A stretch of 64,000 nucleotides of DNA from Flaveria trinervia. Taxonomy: Eukaryota > Streptophyta > Magnoliopsida > Asterales > Asteraceae. Of the stretch, positions 10,689-22,100 are shown in pieces; positions within the stretch are counted from its first letter, which is position 1; every line of letters begins with the position of its first letter. The notes under the pieces were generated by a model. It searched no databases and was not told the origin of the DNA. It saw nothing but the letters and a program-made list of their open reading frames with translations. Made by a program: the position numbers and the translations under genes. Where the stretch lies: NCBI GenBank assembly GCA_025506515.1, contig CM046456.1, forward strand, positions 15,058,061 through 15,122,060, given 5' to 3'.

Positions 10689-13050
10689 TTAGTTCATTAG
10701 CCTCTTCACCTCATGCACCTCCTCCAAAATGTTTGCTTGGTTGCAAACCGACTCAAACGCGTGCGTCCAAACGTTAGCAAACCCCGTCACTGCTTGAAAA
10801 ACATGCGGTAATCCCATTTGTAGATTATTCAACGTCATCACCCTCGTTACCCCTACAGACTTCTCATACTTGCTCTTCTCTTCCTCGGTCTTCACCTTTA
10901 AAGCCTCAACCTTGGCCCGTTTGTCAGCAGCCCGATCTGTCTTTCTACTCTGTGGCCCTGAATACACGCTTGGCCCATACTTAGTTTCCAAAGACCGGAC
11001 CTCTGTCATTTTCTTGTCGAGCTCTTTGGAAAACGAGTCTAACCGCCTCTTCTGCTTTTGCTCTTCACCTTGTTGGACCACTATGGCGTGAATGACGGTT
11101 AAAAGGGCTTTGATGCCCTCGGAGGCGACTTTGTCAGGGGCGTTGTCAGCAGCGAGCTGCCATTCTTCACAAAGGGTGTAGATTGCAGAGTCTTGCTTGG
11201 TTTGGTTTGACGGGTTTTTGCTGAACTGGAAGAGACTGAGCCGAAGCCATCCGGTCAATGACTGGATGTAGTCTCGTTGACTTTTGACCAGGTTGCAGAA
11301 GGAGAGGAGCCATTGTTGGACTTCAAGCTCAAGCTGAAGAGTTGACTGGCGCTGGATCTCTGTGGTGGCGTCGGTTGACAGGTCAACATTGTTAATGTAC
11401 TTGAGCTGCTGTACTATGTGCATTTGAACTTGGTGGCTTTCATATAAGCTTCTCCACATAGACATCAATCTGCAAAAGTCAATATTGAAAACAAGACCAC
11501 AAAGTCAAAATCAAACACAAATACTATTGAGTAATGATCATTTATCAAGCAAGCTTCACATGTGAAATACAACTGACCCTTTAACAAGCTCAACGAGCTG
11601 CGGATAGAGCTCAGACTCTCTGAGCTTGATGATTTCTTGTGACGTTGTCTCGATTGCCTGAGCCGAAACTGTGATTCTTGACTCCAACTTCTCGACTTCT
11701 TTCTTTGCTTTCTCAATCTTCACATAATCACCTCTCTTCAACTCCATCTTCCTAAGCTGTTCACTCTTCTTCTCGTGCTCGATTCTCAAACTCTCAGCAT
11801 TCTGCAACACAAACCATTTCTCAACGACATTCGACCCCATAATCACAACATTTACTACATTAGCATCAACATTATAACAATATCAATAACATTACCTTAA
11901 CCTCATCATACAGCTTCCTCTCCCACTATACAATCTCTCCACCGTAGAAATATGGCTACCCGGGATAGCCACACCATCAACCGCACCAATCCCCGTCATC
12001 CCATTGCAGTCAAACTTAAACAACCCGTTGAACTGCTGGCTCGAGTTCCACGAGCAGAAAAACGGGTTCAAACTCTTCCCATACCCATTAATCTTCCCTA
12101 TTAAACCAAACAATACCCATTGCATCAGACTGTAAACACACAAATAATCAAATACTCACAGTCTAATTCATCAGGATACAATTCATCACTGTCTACAACA
12201 ATTAAACTTTTTGGTCAAACTAGCAGCTTCAAAGATTCAAAATTGATAAAAGCCTAAATCTTTAAAAAAATTTCATACCAAAATCAGATGAAAGTTTGAC
12301 CAAAATAGATTAACTACACAAATTGCAAAAGTCAACATTAGTATATTCTGTAACAGTATATATAATAATAATTATATAACATATGGGGTGTTACCGGAGG
12401 ATGTTTGATCGGAGATGGTGGTCGCCGGAGCTTCCAACAACGCCGCCAACTTTCCGCCGGAATCCGCCGCCCGGAGGAAATACTCATCAAGTTCTTTAAT
12501 AATCTCCACAAGCTCTTTGCTTTTACTCGAAACCACCACCGCGTCTCTCCGGCGGAGTCATCGGAGCCACTGGCGGCAGACGGAGGCGCCACGGTGGTCG
12601 TCGCCACCGTCTCCGACGGAGCAGTGGTGGGCACCGACACCCCTTCCCATTGATCCTCCCTCACTGTTTCAGCTCTCTCCATCAATGGCATGAACGGGTC
12701 CCAGAAATCCCACGTGGACGACGGCGGCGGTGGTGGTGGCGGCGGCGGCGGTGGTAGTGGGGTGGCGGAGGTGTTGCCGGAGGATGACGTCCATGTTTCA
12801 GAGGTTGTGCTCATCGGCGGTGGCGGTGGCGGAGGCGGCGGCGGGACGGTGGATGGTGGGTGGCGCAACGGTGGCTCTGCGGTGGCGAACTGGAGGAGGC
12901 GGCGCCGGAGTTTCTTAATGACCGGAGATACATACAGTGAGCGACGGCGAACGCATTTCGAGCTTTTACAAACTGTTTCATGTATCGTTTTCTTGCTTTA
13001 CATCTTGAAATCATCTCTTTTCTCTCGAATCTTGAATAATAACACCCCAT
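10689..13050 (-). CDS. DUF630/DUF632 protein (APSR1/NRG2 type), frame broken at three places
   Basis: Plant-specific family linked to nitrate signalling (NRG2) and root meristem/phosphate response (APSR1); molecular role unknown. Four exons: 13050-12395, 12097-11896, 11801-11578 and 11469-10689, all introns GT-AG. The N-terminus MGCYYSRF fits N-myristoylation, followed by DUF630 (SRCKARKRYMKQFVKARNAF). Next come two poly-proline runs, the family motif TWDFWDPF, then SKSKELVEIIKELDEYFL. Exons 2 to 4 are DUF632 (STVERLY, LYDEVK, SLRIEHEKKSEQLRK, LYPQLVELVKG, MSMWRSLYESHQ) and end in a coiled-coil-rich tail. One base is missing near 12896-12902, one near 12538-12545 and one near 11925-11929. With those three positions counted, the exon lengths sum to 622 codons including the stop. 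The start was chosen because MGC is the conserved family start; the 23 codons upstream are not conserved. Exon 4 (260 codons) is fully open. Confidence 0.88.
12728..12845 (-). repeat. Two poly-proline (CCG/CCA) codon runs in the DUF630/632 gene
   Basis: Two stretches of proline codons, of about 11 and 10 residues, lie around 12730-12765 and 12815-12845, read on the minus strand. Proline-rich linkers between DUF630 and DUF632 are usual in this family. The antisense glycine- or alanine-rich frames here are shadows. Confidence 0.8.
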
Positions 13051-14584
13051 TTGTATAAAATTCTTCAAGATTTCAACTAAATCCCATCTGGGTGTGATTG
13101 ATTTCTCCCCCAAATTCAAAAACCTGTAAATGGGTTCTTGATCTTCTGCAAATCTTGATCAATTTGAATCAAATTTGTGTAAATTGTTTGAATTTCAAAG
13201 CATTTTGATTTGGGGGTTTCTTACAACTTCAAGATTTTTGAAAAAGGTTCAATTTTTAGAGGTTTGAATGTAGAGAGAGAGAAGAAGAAGAAGAACAGCA
13301 AGTTTTGAGATGAGTGGAGTATTAATGTTTGATGAAATTCTAATGACGAAAATGCCCCTGGATGTTCTAAACTGTTAAAGGCCCACATGCATGATTCAGA
13401 GGTGATTGAAGGACAAAAAAGTGCATGAAGGTGGGTGGAGTTTGAAGGGTAGTTTTGGTAAAGTGTGAATTTCAACGGGTTTTTTTTGTTTTATATGGAA
13501 TGTTGGGAATGATTTAAAAAGAAATTAATGAGTGAGATTTTGATTTTGATTTTGTTATTTATGTTTAAGGTTATAATTACACGGGTAAAGGTACAAGTGT
13601 CAGGTGCATGAATAATAAAAAAATTTACTCACTTGCATTAACATGCAATTTTTAATGTTATATAAAATTTTATTAGTAATTAAATACCTCACTAGAGGTT
13701 TAAACCAAATAGAATGGTGAAGATACCTAGAATTAATAGGCTGTTAAAAAAACAAGAATTAATAAATATTATTTAAAAGTATAAGAAGATTATTACATGA
13801 GATTGAAAATATATTCAATGACTTACATGTTATATAAAAACAACAACATATAAATAATTTTTAGTTATAATACAAATTAATCTTTAGTTATCTTAGCAAA
13901 TTGGGCCCTTTGATTGTCTCATTAGTTATAAACTGCAACCGGTCAAAAAAATATAAATTGTGGGCTACCACCGGACCGTGATAACCTTTTATAGACTTTG
14001 AGGGTGTTGTATAATTGAAGCTAAACAAAAGTGTTTAAAACTAAAAAAGAACTCTTAACACATTTGTACACACCACTTCAATGTTTGTAATATTATAAGG
14101 GTCATAAAATAAGATATTATTGTTTATAAAAAGAACTAGCGGTGAACACCCACGCGCGCTACACCTGTGGACTGCAAGATCGAAGGCTCAGACCTGTCAT
14201 CATAATCAAACGAATACGTATAATATCCGTGACAACAAATTATAAGAACATCTGATAACAATACATCATTTTGGCACTTTCATCACAGACAAATCAAATC
14301 GCACAACATGGACAAAACCCGCAAAAGACAAAAATAGTTGCGCTCAAAACATAAGAAACAACAACACAAAACCATACAAGGCTCAGAACCAGTTGTCGGG
14401 TGCGGTTGCAAACCATGAACAGTTACCAAGCCATAGCAAACGACGTCATTTTTGCTCTACAATCATAGCCATTTAACTACCAACAACCAAAGGTCTCATA
14501 TGAACAACAATTCATCTTCATCGACAAATAGAATCAATAAAATACAAAATAAAAAACTAATCACATAACCAAATCTCAGATGAG
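13051..14584. other. Upstream region of the DUF630/632 gene and intergenic, no gene seen
   Basis: The first few hundred bases should hold the 5' UTR and promoter; CT-rich sequence on the minus strand occurs around 13270-13300. From about 13550 the sequence is AT-rich with no motif-bearing frame. A GC-rich patch at 14147-14180 (CACGCGCGCTACAC) looks like the edge of an old repeat, but I could not define its ends. Confidence 0.45.
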
Positions 14585-14923
14585 TTAATGATCATCATCA
14601 TTGACCCAAAGATTTGCCCAAGATTTACCATATGAAATGACATCGACCGCTCCCAACTTGATGCACCCTAAAAAATTTAAAGGGTAGAGGCGGCAGACAT
14701 TATAAGAACAACACCAAATGGTGGCAACCAATGCCATAACCGACAATGGCAGGACACCACCACCTGCTCCACCTTGACCATAGAGGGGAGGTGGAGCAGC
14801 GACAGAACCCACCACCACCACCACCGTTGCAATGAACAACCCAAAAGACGTGAAAGCAGTAACCCTACCATCATCGTCGCCTTTGCCTCCGCTAACCGCC
14901 ACAACCATTCCCAGATAACCCAA
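14585..14923 (-). CDS. Hypothetical small hydrophobic protein with an acidic NDDDH tail
   Basis: I do not recognise it. The 112-codon frame has two hydrophobic stretches, TSFGLFIATVVVVVGSVAA (about residues 25-45) and LPLSVMALVATIWCCS (about 58-73), separated by a proline/glycine-rich loop. It ends in SWANLWVNDDDH. The ending resembles the VNDDEEGSSENPF stretch of the frame at 54878-55219, and both sit in DNA with repeated TTCTCANATGAG motifs. Another frame overlaps it (14677-14964), but its composition (a run of five Trp) looks like a shadow. It may be a relic of a dispersed repeat family and not a working gene. Confidence 0.25.
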   Translation of the reverse strand: MGYLGMVVAVSGGKGDDDGRVTAFTSFGLFIATVVVVVGSVAAPPPLYGQGGAGGGVLPLSVMALVATIWCCSYNVCRLYPLNFLGCIKLGAVDVISYGKSWANLWVNDDDH

Positions 14924-14993
14924 TAGACACCTAACAATACCCTTTTCTCTCCGAATAAAGACATCGGAGACGGCGGTTAAGTCAAGCTCATTA

Positions 14994-15848
14994 GAGGATG
15001 TAATTTTAGGAGTGAAAATTATTCGAACCCAAGATGGTCTTGTGTTAAGTCAAACTCATTATGTGGACAAGATTCTTGAAAAATAAACTCGGGAGACACG
15101 CGTGTAGCACGTTCTACTGTTGATACCACCCAACATCTAAAGAAAAATAGAGGCGAAGGGGTTGCTCAGTTAGAGTATTCGAGGATCATTGGTAGTTTAA
15201 TGTATCCAATGACATGTACTAGACCCGGCTTAGCATACGCGGTGAGTAGGCTAAGCAGATATACCAGTAATCCAAGTTCAGAACATTGTGCTTAGATACA
15301 TAAGATACACAAGAGACTATGGATTGCATTATACCCGTAATCCAACTATGATTGAAGGGTATAATGATGCAAACTGGATATCGTATATAAAAGATTCCAA
15401 ATCAACAAGTGGGTATGTATTCTTACTTGGTGGAGCAGCAATATCTTGGAGATCATCCAAGCAAACCTTTATAGCTAGATCCACAATGCAATCGGAATTT
15501 ATCGCTTTGGATAAAGCCGGAGAAGAGGCTGAATGGCATCGTCAATTTATGGAAGACATTCCAAGATGGCCAAAACCGTTATCGGCTATTTGCATACATT
15601 GTGATAGTGAGTCAGCAATTGGTAGAGCCAAAAGCTCAATGTACAGTGGCAAATCAAGGCACATCAGGCATAGACATAACACAATACGACAACTAATATC
15701 AATGGGTGTTATCACGATTGATCATGTCAAGTCAAAAGATAACATTGCAGACTCGTTAACAAAAGGCTTAAGCATAGAAATAGTTTATAGGTTATCAAGA
15801 GGAATGGGACTAAAGCCCATGGAAAAGGGAAATATAAGGGAAACCTAA
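14994..15848 (+). pseudogene. Truncated copia pol tail (RT end and RNase H)
   Basis: Homologous to 33325-34127. It starts abruptly at GATGTAATTTTAGGAGTG within the RT/RNase H connection. It reads through GSLMYPMTCTRPGLAYAVSR in a frame with stops, then from 15288 is open for 186 codons: NDANWISYIKDSKSTSGYVF, ALDKAGEEAEWHRQF, HCDSESAIGRAKSSM and DSLTKGLS, the copia RNase H core and end. The frame changes near 15288, where about 14 bases present in the other copy (AAGAGTATATCGAGGG region) are missing. Everything 5' of the RT end is lost, so it cannot act alone. It leads straight into the LTR at 16401. Confidence 0.9.
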
Positions 15849-16400
15849 CCTATTTGACTGGAGATCCTAAGATCTAGGTTCAATTAGGACAACTTAATCA
15901 TATGACCAACGGAGTCACTATAGGGGAGTACCCTAAAACTTAAAGGGAGTGACGAACTTCCTAGTCCATTCACTCTAGGGGAGTACCCTGAACAAGTGAC
16001 CAAAGTGAGGTTAAGCATATTAAGGTTATATGCTTCAAGGGAATCAATATAACTATGATGATTTTAATGATTCATTGAATCACCTATGTTAGAGAGAAGT
16101 GGGGTCGCTTCGAATGGATTTGTAGGGAGGCGCAAATCCTAGAGCTCTCGCAGAACCAGAAAAGTGTTCCATGACCATTAACGGACATGATAATGAGGGG
16201 TTGATCAAAACAGGAAGAGTGTTGTGTGATTGTATATTATCGTCTACATAAAACAAGGTCTATTCAAAGACATCGTGTCTACACACCACTAGGAGACTAA
16301 GTATACATCACAAAGGAAGGTTCAAAGGGAAGACTTACCTATCCTACAACATTTGACTGCTGAATTTTTTGGAGAAGTGATTTTCATTCATGTAGGGGAT
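15849..16400 (+). mobile_element. 3' untranslated region of the truncated copia copy, with polypurine tract
   Basis: Non-coding stretch shared with 34128-34739, with repeated GGGGAGTACCCT motifs. The polypurine tract GTAGGGGAT at 16392-16400 directly precedes the LTR, as expected for plus-strand priming. Confidence 0.85.
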
Positions 16401-17303
16401 TGTTGGAGATTTATTGATAATATTAATATGGTTATTAATATTTAATCAATAAATTAATGTGTTGAATGAAAATTAATGTGGTTAATGGTATTAGGAATTA
16501 ATAGTGTGGGAAGTTGTCTCACATTGGAGGAAAGAAAGAATATAAAATGGTTTATATTCTATAACCTCTTGTCTATATTATTTCCTAAGGTGTCATACTA
16601 AGTGGATTCGCGAAGGGTGCGAAGCACCCTTAACTCGCACTCACACTCGCACACGCGCGTGCGCGGCGTGGGCATGTGGGCGCAATGTGGCGCTTTGATG
16701 GCACACTTTGCACTTCGCACACTCGTATCACCGTGAGTCGCTTGAGAGCCGCCTTAGTATTTTTGAAGGTTAGTTCGAGGGTTCGGTTAGGTGCGACTGG
16801 CCTTGGTGCGCGAGTAGAGCTGTGATTCGTAACAGCTTCCGTTACACGCTGACTGAAACCGACAACTGTAATTACGAATTAAATGAGCAGTTATGATTTC
16901 AGATTAATGGTTGGGTGGTTGTTATGGTTTGAATTCCACTATAAATACTGAGTGTAGCTCAGTAGAAATATACACCAACACAACTTGAAACCTGAAGCAA
17001 AATAGGTTCTCTATCTCTCTGTATTCTCTTCTACAAACAAGTTTAGGTTCTAGATCAATCCCGACAGTACAAACTACTTCGGCTATTGTACCCTGGGAAC
17101 CAAAACTAGTTCTCTTAGGAGGCTCAGAATTTGTTTTAAGGGCCCCGTGTTAAACACGATCCTCAGCTTTACCATTTCTATTTCTTCTATTTTTGTAAAT
17201 TTACCATTGTAAAAGTGATTGATAATCATTTAGTTATGTTTATTTGTATTGAGTATATCAATAAAATTGTTTGAAATTTTATTTTATATGAACGGTTCCT
17301 ACA
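16401..17303 (+). mobile_element. Copia LTR shared by the truncated copy and the copy to its right
   Basis: 903 bp from TGTTGGAGAT to GGTTCCTACA, similar at both ends to 34740-35256. It acts as 3' LTR of the pol tail on its left and as 5' LTR of the gag-pol on its right. A GC-rich segment lies at 16610-16690 (CGCACACGCGCGTGCGCGGC). I found no tRNA-Met-type primer binding site directly after it. Confidence 0.85.
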
Positions 17304-17478
17304 CACTTAAAACAAATTTTAAAAACACCGTTCAAATATTAACCTGTGTTTTTAAAAGGTTACTTTTTCTTTAAATTATTTTTGTTTTCTTATTCACGAG
17401 TGATCTTTAAAGTTGGACTTAGAACATCTATCGTTGAATTCTGAAAGTAGTTTAATTTTTTCTAAAATTAGTTTGTGG
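17304..17478 (+). mobile_element. Copia leader, left part, up to the Sirevirus insertion
   Basis: Non-coding leader of the plus-strand element. From about 17345 it holds a unit of about 130 bp (TTTTTAAAAGGTTAC to TTAGTTTGTGG, with TTCTTATTCACGAGTGATC) that appears again directly after the nested element at 29860-29990. Confidence 0.8.
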
Positions 17479-18254
17479 TCACTTACAACACAACAACACA
17501 AAGAGGGGATTAACTAGATTAATCAAAAAGACTGGATTAACCACAACAGATGATGCAAAGAACACAAGTAAATAAGAGACAGAACAAGATAGCAAAATAC
17601 ACAAGGAGATGGTTTTCAAGATTGCAGTATATTGTCTTCTCAAGTTCTTTTACAAGTGTTACTAAGCATAAAGGAAAGTTACAATTACTTGAGATACATA
17701 TACTACATCCTACAGCCGACCATACTTTGAAGGCCAGCTAGATACAATTGACTATACACAACACAAAATCAATTGTAGAGTCAAATGACAGATTGCCTTT
17801 TGACTTGTGACTATGACATGCCATAGCTCACATCCTAATATATTACAAAAAGGATAAAGTAGATGAAGGTAGAAAGTTACAAACTCAAGACCTCAATGTA
17901 CAGTTACTAAAAGCATGGACCTTTCACCAATTCATGCAAGTTGGTGACTTTATAGAGTTGCAGCGGAAAGGGGTCCAGCTTTATGTAAAGTACATCAGAT
18001 AAAGCATGTATACTAAAAGTCTTCAAAAGAAATCTATCTTCAAGTGTTGGCTTCGGAAGACTTTGTCTCTGAAGCTTTGGAAGACTTCATCTTTGGCTTC
18101 GGAAGATATTGTCTTGGCTTCGAAAGATTTCACACTTAGAATATTTTGTTGCATGTGTGAAACTTCTAAAGCATTCTTCTTCAATGTACTTGTGCAGCAT
18201 GCAGGAGACTTGAAGTGTTTGGAGTTGCATCAGCCTTAACATGTATTCCTTACA
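17479..18254 (-). mobile_element. 3' LTR of the Sirevirus-like element, outer end truncated
   Basis: 776 bp, matching 29080-29858 from TCACTTACAACACAAC to CATGTATTCCTTACA. The outer end TGCAGGACTGGTGAAGGGTG seen in the other copy is missing; in its place the leader sequence of the host element runs directly into TCACTTAC. CTTCGGAAG palindromes lie around 18040-18130. Confidence 0.9.
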
Positions 18255-18270
18255 AACTCCCCTTAGGCAG
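18255..18270 (-). other. Polypurine tract of the Sirevirus-like element
   Basis: Read on the minus strand CTGCCTAAGGGGAGTT lies directly before the LTR start TGTAAGGAATACATG. Its AAGGGGAG core and place are those of a plus-strand primer. Confidence 0.65.
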
Positions 18271-20912
18271 ATGCTACCAAAACTCTTTGAAGACTTCAGA
18301 TATCAACAGTCCTTATTATGATGATGACCATCCCTTTCATCATGAGATGATCAGGATCACTCAGACTCTCAAATTGTCTTCTCATGTCAAAGAGATCATG
18401 TAAAGGCCGAATGAACATGTCCTGCCATGTGTAGACATCCTTAATGCCTTGATCTCTAATGACATGCCATCTTTCCAGATTTGTGGTGTATGTCTAGGCC
18501 AATATGGGTCTTCCTGCTGCTAGAGGAGCTGCTTGATTGGGAGTTGATGTAGCATGCTCTGGCTGCATATCCTCAGGACGTTCTGACTCATCTTGAGGTT
18601 CAGAAAAGGATGTATCTTTCTTCTTCTTTGGCTTTGGCTTTGAAGCCATCCTTTTCTTTCTCTTTGTTTCTTTAACTGAGAAGTCTGGCCTGCAGTACCT
18701 GATTGATCTTCTTTGTCTTTTTCAGTTGGGTCTTCCTCTCTCACAGTTCAGAAGGAGAGGGAGTCTGACCCTGCTATGGATCAGAAGATGAAGCTTGCTA
18801 AGATTTAGCAAGAGGTTCAGGTTGTGTTGTCTCTGGTTGTTCCACCTTAACCTCCACTTCAGGTGGAGCTTGACTTGGAGGAGTGTAAGTCAATCAGCTC
18901 TCCACTCTTTCTCTTTTGCTTGATTACCCTGATATGCTCATCCATGGTGGATAGAGACATAGGGCCAAGTCTCCTTCCAGAGAATCCATACAACTTCAAG
19001 AAGCTCATCATCCTCTTCCTGTCTGCAGACTTCTTCATGCTTTTTTGGATGATGGCTCTTGACTTAGCAGCTTCTTCCATTAGCTTCCTTTTGGTTGTCT
19101 TTCTTTCCTTGACTATCTCAAGTTCAAGTTGATAGAGATACTCAAACTCAAAATAGTCATAGGATAAGGAAAGAAGTGCATCTTCCTGATAGAGGCCTGT
19201 GGCACTCAGGTGGTTGATCATCTTGATCTTGTCTTCTTCTTTGTCTACCTGAGGTTCTTGTTAAGCCACATCCTCATGTGCATGAATTTCTTGAACTAGG
19301 AGTGGGCACATGCTTATATAATCTTTTCTTTCTTCTTTCTTCTTTCATTTGTACCAGTAGTTCAGCATCTTCTGCCTTTTTCTTCTCCTTTGACCTTTCT
19401 CTATCAACCAGTTCATTTAACTCCTCTAAGGGGAGAAAAATGACATTGTCTATATCATAGTTTCTGGTCTGCAAGTAGTTGATCCTGACTGCCCTCAACT
19501 CATCATCTTGAGTATTTGGTCTGGGGGCAGCCCTGATTGCAGTTTCCATGAGTCTTGCAGACCTAGAAGAGGAACTTTCTCTCCTTAGCATCCTTTTCCT
19601 CTTTCTCTCCTTCTCCTCAATCTCCTCAGATGTCATCTTTCTTTTCCCTTTGTCACTCACAAACCTTTGTGACTCAGGGGGGAGAGAGCTTTGGCCATAT
19701 TGCTTGCTGTAGCATCCAAGCTCTGTTCAGAGAGGTTGAGAAGCACCTTCACTAGAAGTGTCTCAATAAGGGTATGAATCTCTACAGCAGTTGATGATGA
19801 TGAGACAGGGTTTTTAGGTTCTGCCACTAGGCCTTCAGTCAAGGTTTCCCCTATGAAACTAATCTTAGGGTCCACCTCAACATCCAGTTGACCGATGGCA
19901 TTACTTGATTGCCTTAGTCTCCTTCTGAAGCTGAACTCTGCAGTGATCATGTCTTGGATTCTTTGAGCCAACCTGTCAACTTGTCTTGATTGGCTTTGAT
20001 TGACAAGTGGCATGTTAACTAGATCCAGACCTTCATAGAAGTTCAAGGTTTGAAAATTGAAGACCTCTTGCTGCCCTTGAACTCTAAGAATGATGGGGGC
20101 TCTTCTGTTATTGTCATACCTCCACCCAATGATGTGATTTGAAGTTAGTGGATATGACATAGCCCTTGGTATTCCTTCCTCAAATAGACTCTGTATATAG
20201 GAGTCTATAGAGTCCACATCAATGTGAACTTGAGGAAGTTGTTGAGTGTGAACAACTGCAAGTAAGGATGGTGAGTCCTCATGTCCATACTCTTTGAAGA
20301 ACTCCCAGGTTCTGTGATTAAAATGACTTTCTCTCCTTTTTTGGTAGCATCACCCACTTGCATAGGTGAGCTAGGAGTTAGGTCAATCACATCCATAGGT
20401 TCTTGTGTTCCTGGTTGAGCTCCTCTTAAAGGTCTCCCGACTAGTTTTTCCTTAAGATAAGAAATCTCAAGTTGCTGATCATTGACCCTGTTTTACATGG
20501 TAGTCACTTGAGATTCAAGGTGACTGACCTTGGAAACTAAATAGGTGCATGTTTTAGACACTTTTTGCACCTTTAGTCTTAGATTACCCTCATCTTCATC
20601 AGAAGAATCATTAGGGGATGAGATGTTTGGATCATAGTCCTCTCTCTCACCACCAGCTTCAGGTTCTTGGCTATTGAATTTCCTCTGCTCACTGGCAGCC
20701 TCAGTTGAGGTGTTAGTGGGCTGAGTGGCCATGGTTGAGGTCTTAATGATGGAATCACTTGCAAAAGTAAGAGCCTCTTCCATGTGGACATACTGAACAA
20801 GTTCAAAAGTGTCCACCTCAGTAGTAGGTGACTGATGTGGGCTAGAAGTAGGAGACTTAGGAGCACTCATCTCTCTTTGAGTAGGGAAAGAAGAGAGAAA
20901 CATGGTACTCAC
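18271..20912 (-). pseudogene. Extra Sirevirus ORF region, charged coiled-coil part, broken
   Basis: After pol and before the polypurine tract, a chain of minus-strand frames is joined by stops and shifts: 20912-20493, 20217-19657, 19660-19274, 19221-18859 and 18744-18520. The residues are mostly Glu, Lys, Arg and Ser with long helices, for example EEIEEKERKRKRMLRR and AEDAELLVQMKEERRKKR. The 20217 frame has a less charged start (YIQSLFEEGIPRAM). No enzyme motif and no clear membrane segment was found. Sireviruses are known for an additional, sometimes envelope-like, ORF here. This copy looks like a structural, coiled-coil type product, but the function is unknown. Confidence 0.6.
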
Positions 20913-21419
20913 TGAAACCTAGATCTTCATCAGTGTAGAAGTCAAGGTTGGGGATTGGTTGGGATTGGTTGGTTTAAGTCCAAAGGCTAGGGATGGTAAC
21001 TGTCCCCTGAAGGTTGATCACTTGAGTGTTGAGACTCAAAGTGATGGCTTAAGGTATTTGGGCTTATGAGCTCATTAGGCTAAGTGTGAGGAACCTCAAC
21101 ACTAATTATTGAAGGAATGGGAGTGGTCTGCTCCTCAGAGCTCCAGTGTCCACTTCTTCCTGTGTGGGTGAGTATATGGGGACCTGCACAGACTGAATAG
21201 TCTGTGTAGGGGTTCGTTTGTGTTTTCTTTGGTAGGTGAGGGTGATTTGTGGCTGTTTAGGTTGTTGGGATGTAGAAGGTATAGGTTCAACACTAGCTGG
21301 TGCTGCTAGGTTGTCACCTTAAGCAATGAGCTCTAACATTTTTAGGACAAGGGTTGTTTCTACCCCAAAGAAGCCAACAGTGGGCTTTCTCAGTATTTAA
21401 AAGATGTCGGGCTTCATCT

Positions 21420-22100
21420 ATCCTAATTTAAGAGTATTACTTGTTCCCCTTAACTGTGAGCCCAGCTCACAGTTAAGAATGTATTGAACATATCTAGGGA
21501 ACATATAGTACTCTAAGGATCCAAGTTTGCAAGTAGATTAGTGTATACAAACTGAGAGTACCTGAACTTGACTCCTTGAACCATCCCATGAACAATGAAG
21601 GAGAGACCCTCAGGAATCTGGTCCCATCCACCATGCTTGTTTGATAAGCTGTGGATAATCATAAAGAGCAGGAATTTCCATTAGGATGAGACCTTCCCTT
21701 TCCTGAAGGTCTTGACAGAAAAATCTCCCTCATAGCCCATCTGCTCAAAGGACTGGTTAACAACTTCTTTGGAAAAGAACACCTCACCTTCTTCATCATC
21801 CAGCTGAAGATGCATGTTGATGATGGCCGGAGTGATGAAGACTGTTCTCCCCTGCACTGTGACAGACAATGCCTTCTCCCCATCCATGATGACCTCTTGG
21901 CAGGTCTTCTAAAATTCTAGCAGTTGATCCTCATAAAAAGTAGGATCAATGGTAAGGGAGGTGAAGTATTTTGATAGAGCTAAGAATCGACAAACCTCTA
22001 AGAAATGAGGATCTTTCTCAGAGTGTAACAGAGCAAATTGGTTATGTTGCTTGTGTAACTATATGGTAAAGTTCAGATCATTTCTGCGATTAAGGTTGGC
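21420..22100 (-). pseudogene. Extra Sirevirus ORF region, conserved N-terminal domain
   Basis: Minus-strand frame 21887-21681 reads DGEKALSVTVQGRTVFITPA, then INMHLQLDDEEGEVFF and QMGYEGDFSVKTFRKGK. After a stop it goes on with WKFLLFMIIHSLSNKHGG and WDQIPEGLSF. I have seen this layout (short acidic stretch, MGY, FRKGK, W-FL--I-H-LS-K--GW) in many plant retroelement proteins, where it has no known function. The stop lies near 21683, between KGKVSS and WKFLL. The region upstream (22100-21900) reads through poorly. Confidence 0.55.

Noticed and set aside
12690..13058. Plus-strand glycine-rich frame opposite the DUF630/632 gene
   Set aside because: Antisense of the proline codon runs; the minus strand carries the conserved domain and splice sites.
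14140..14180. GC-rich CACGCGCGCTACAC patch, similar in style to 61576
   Set aside because: Suggestive of a Helitron or MITE border, but I could not find a matching end, hairpin or target site.
14677..14964. 95-codon minus-strand frame with a Trp run
   Set aside because: Overlaps the more protein-like frame at 14585-14923; the Trp run is a GTG/TGG repeat read out of phase.
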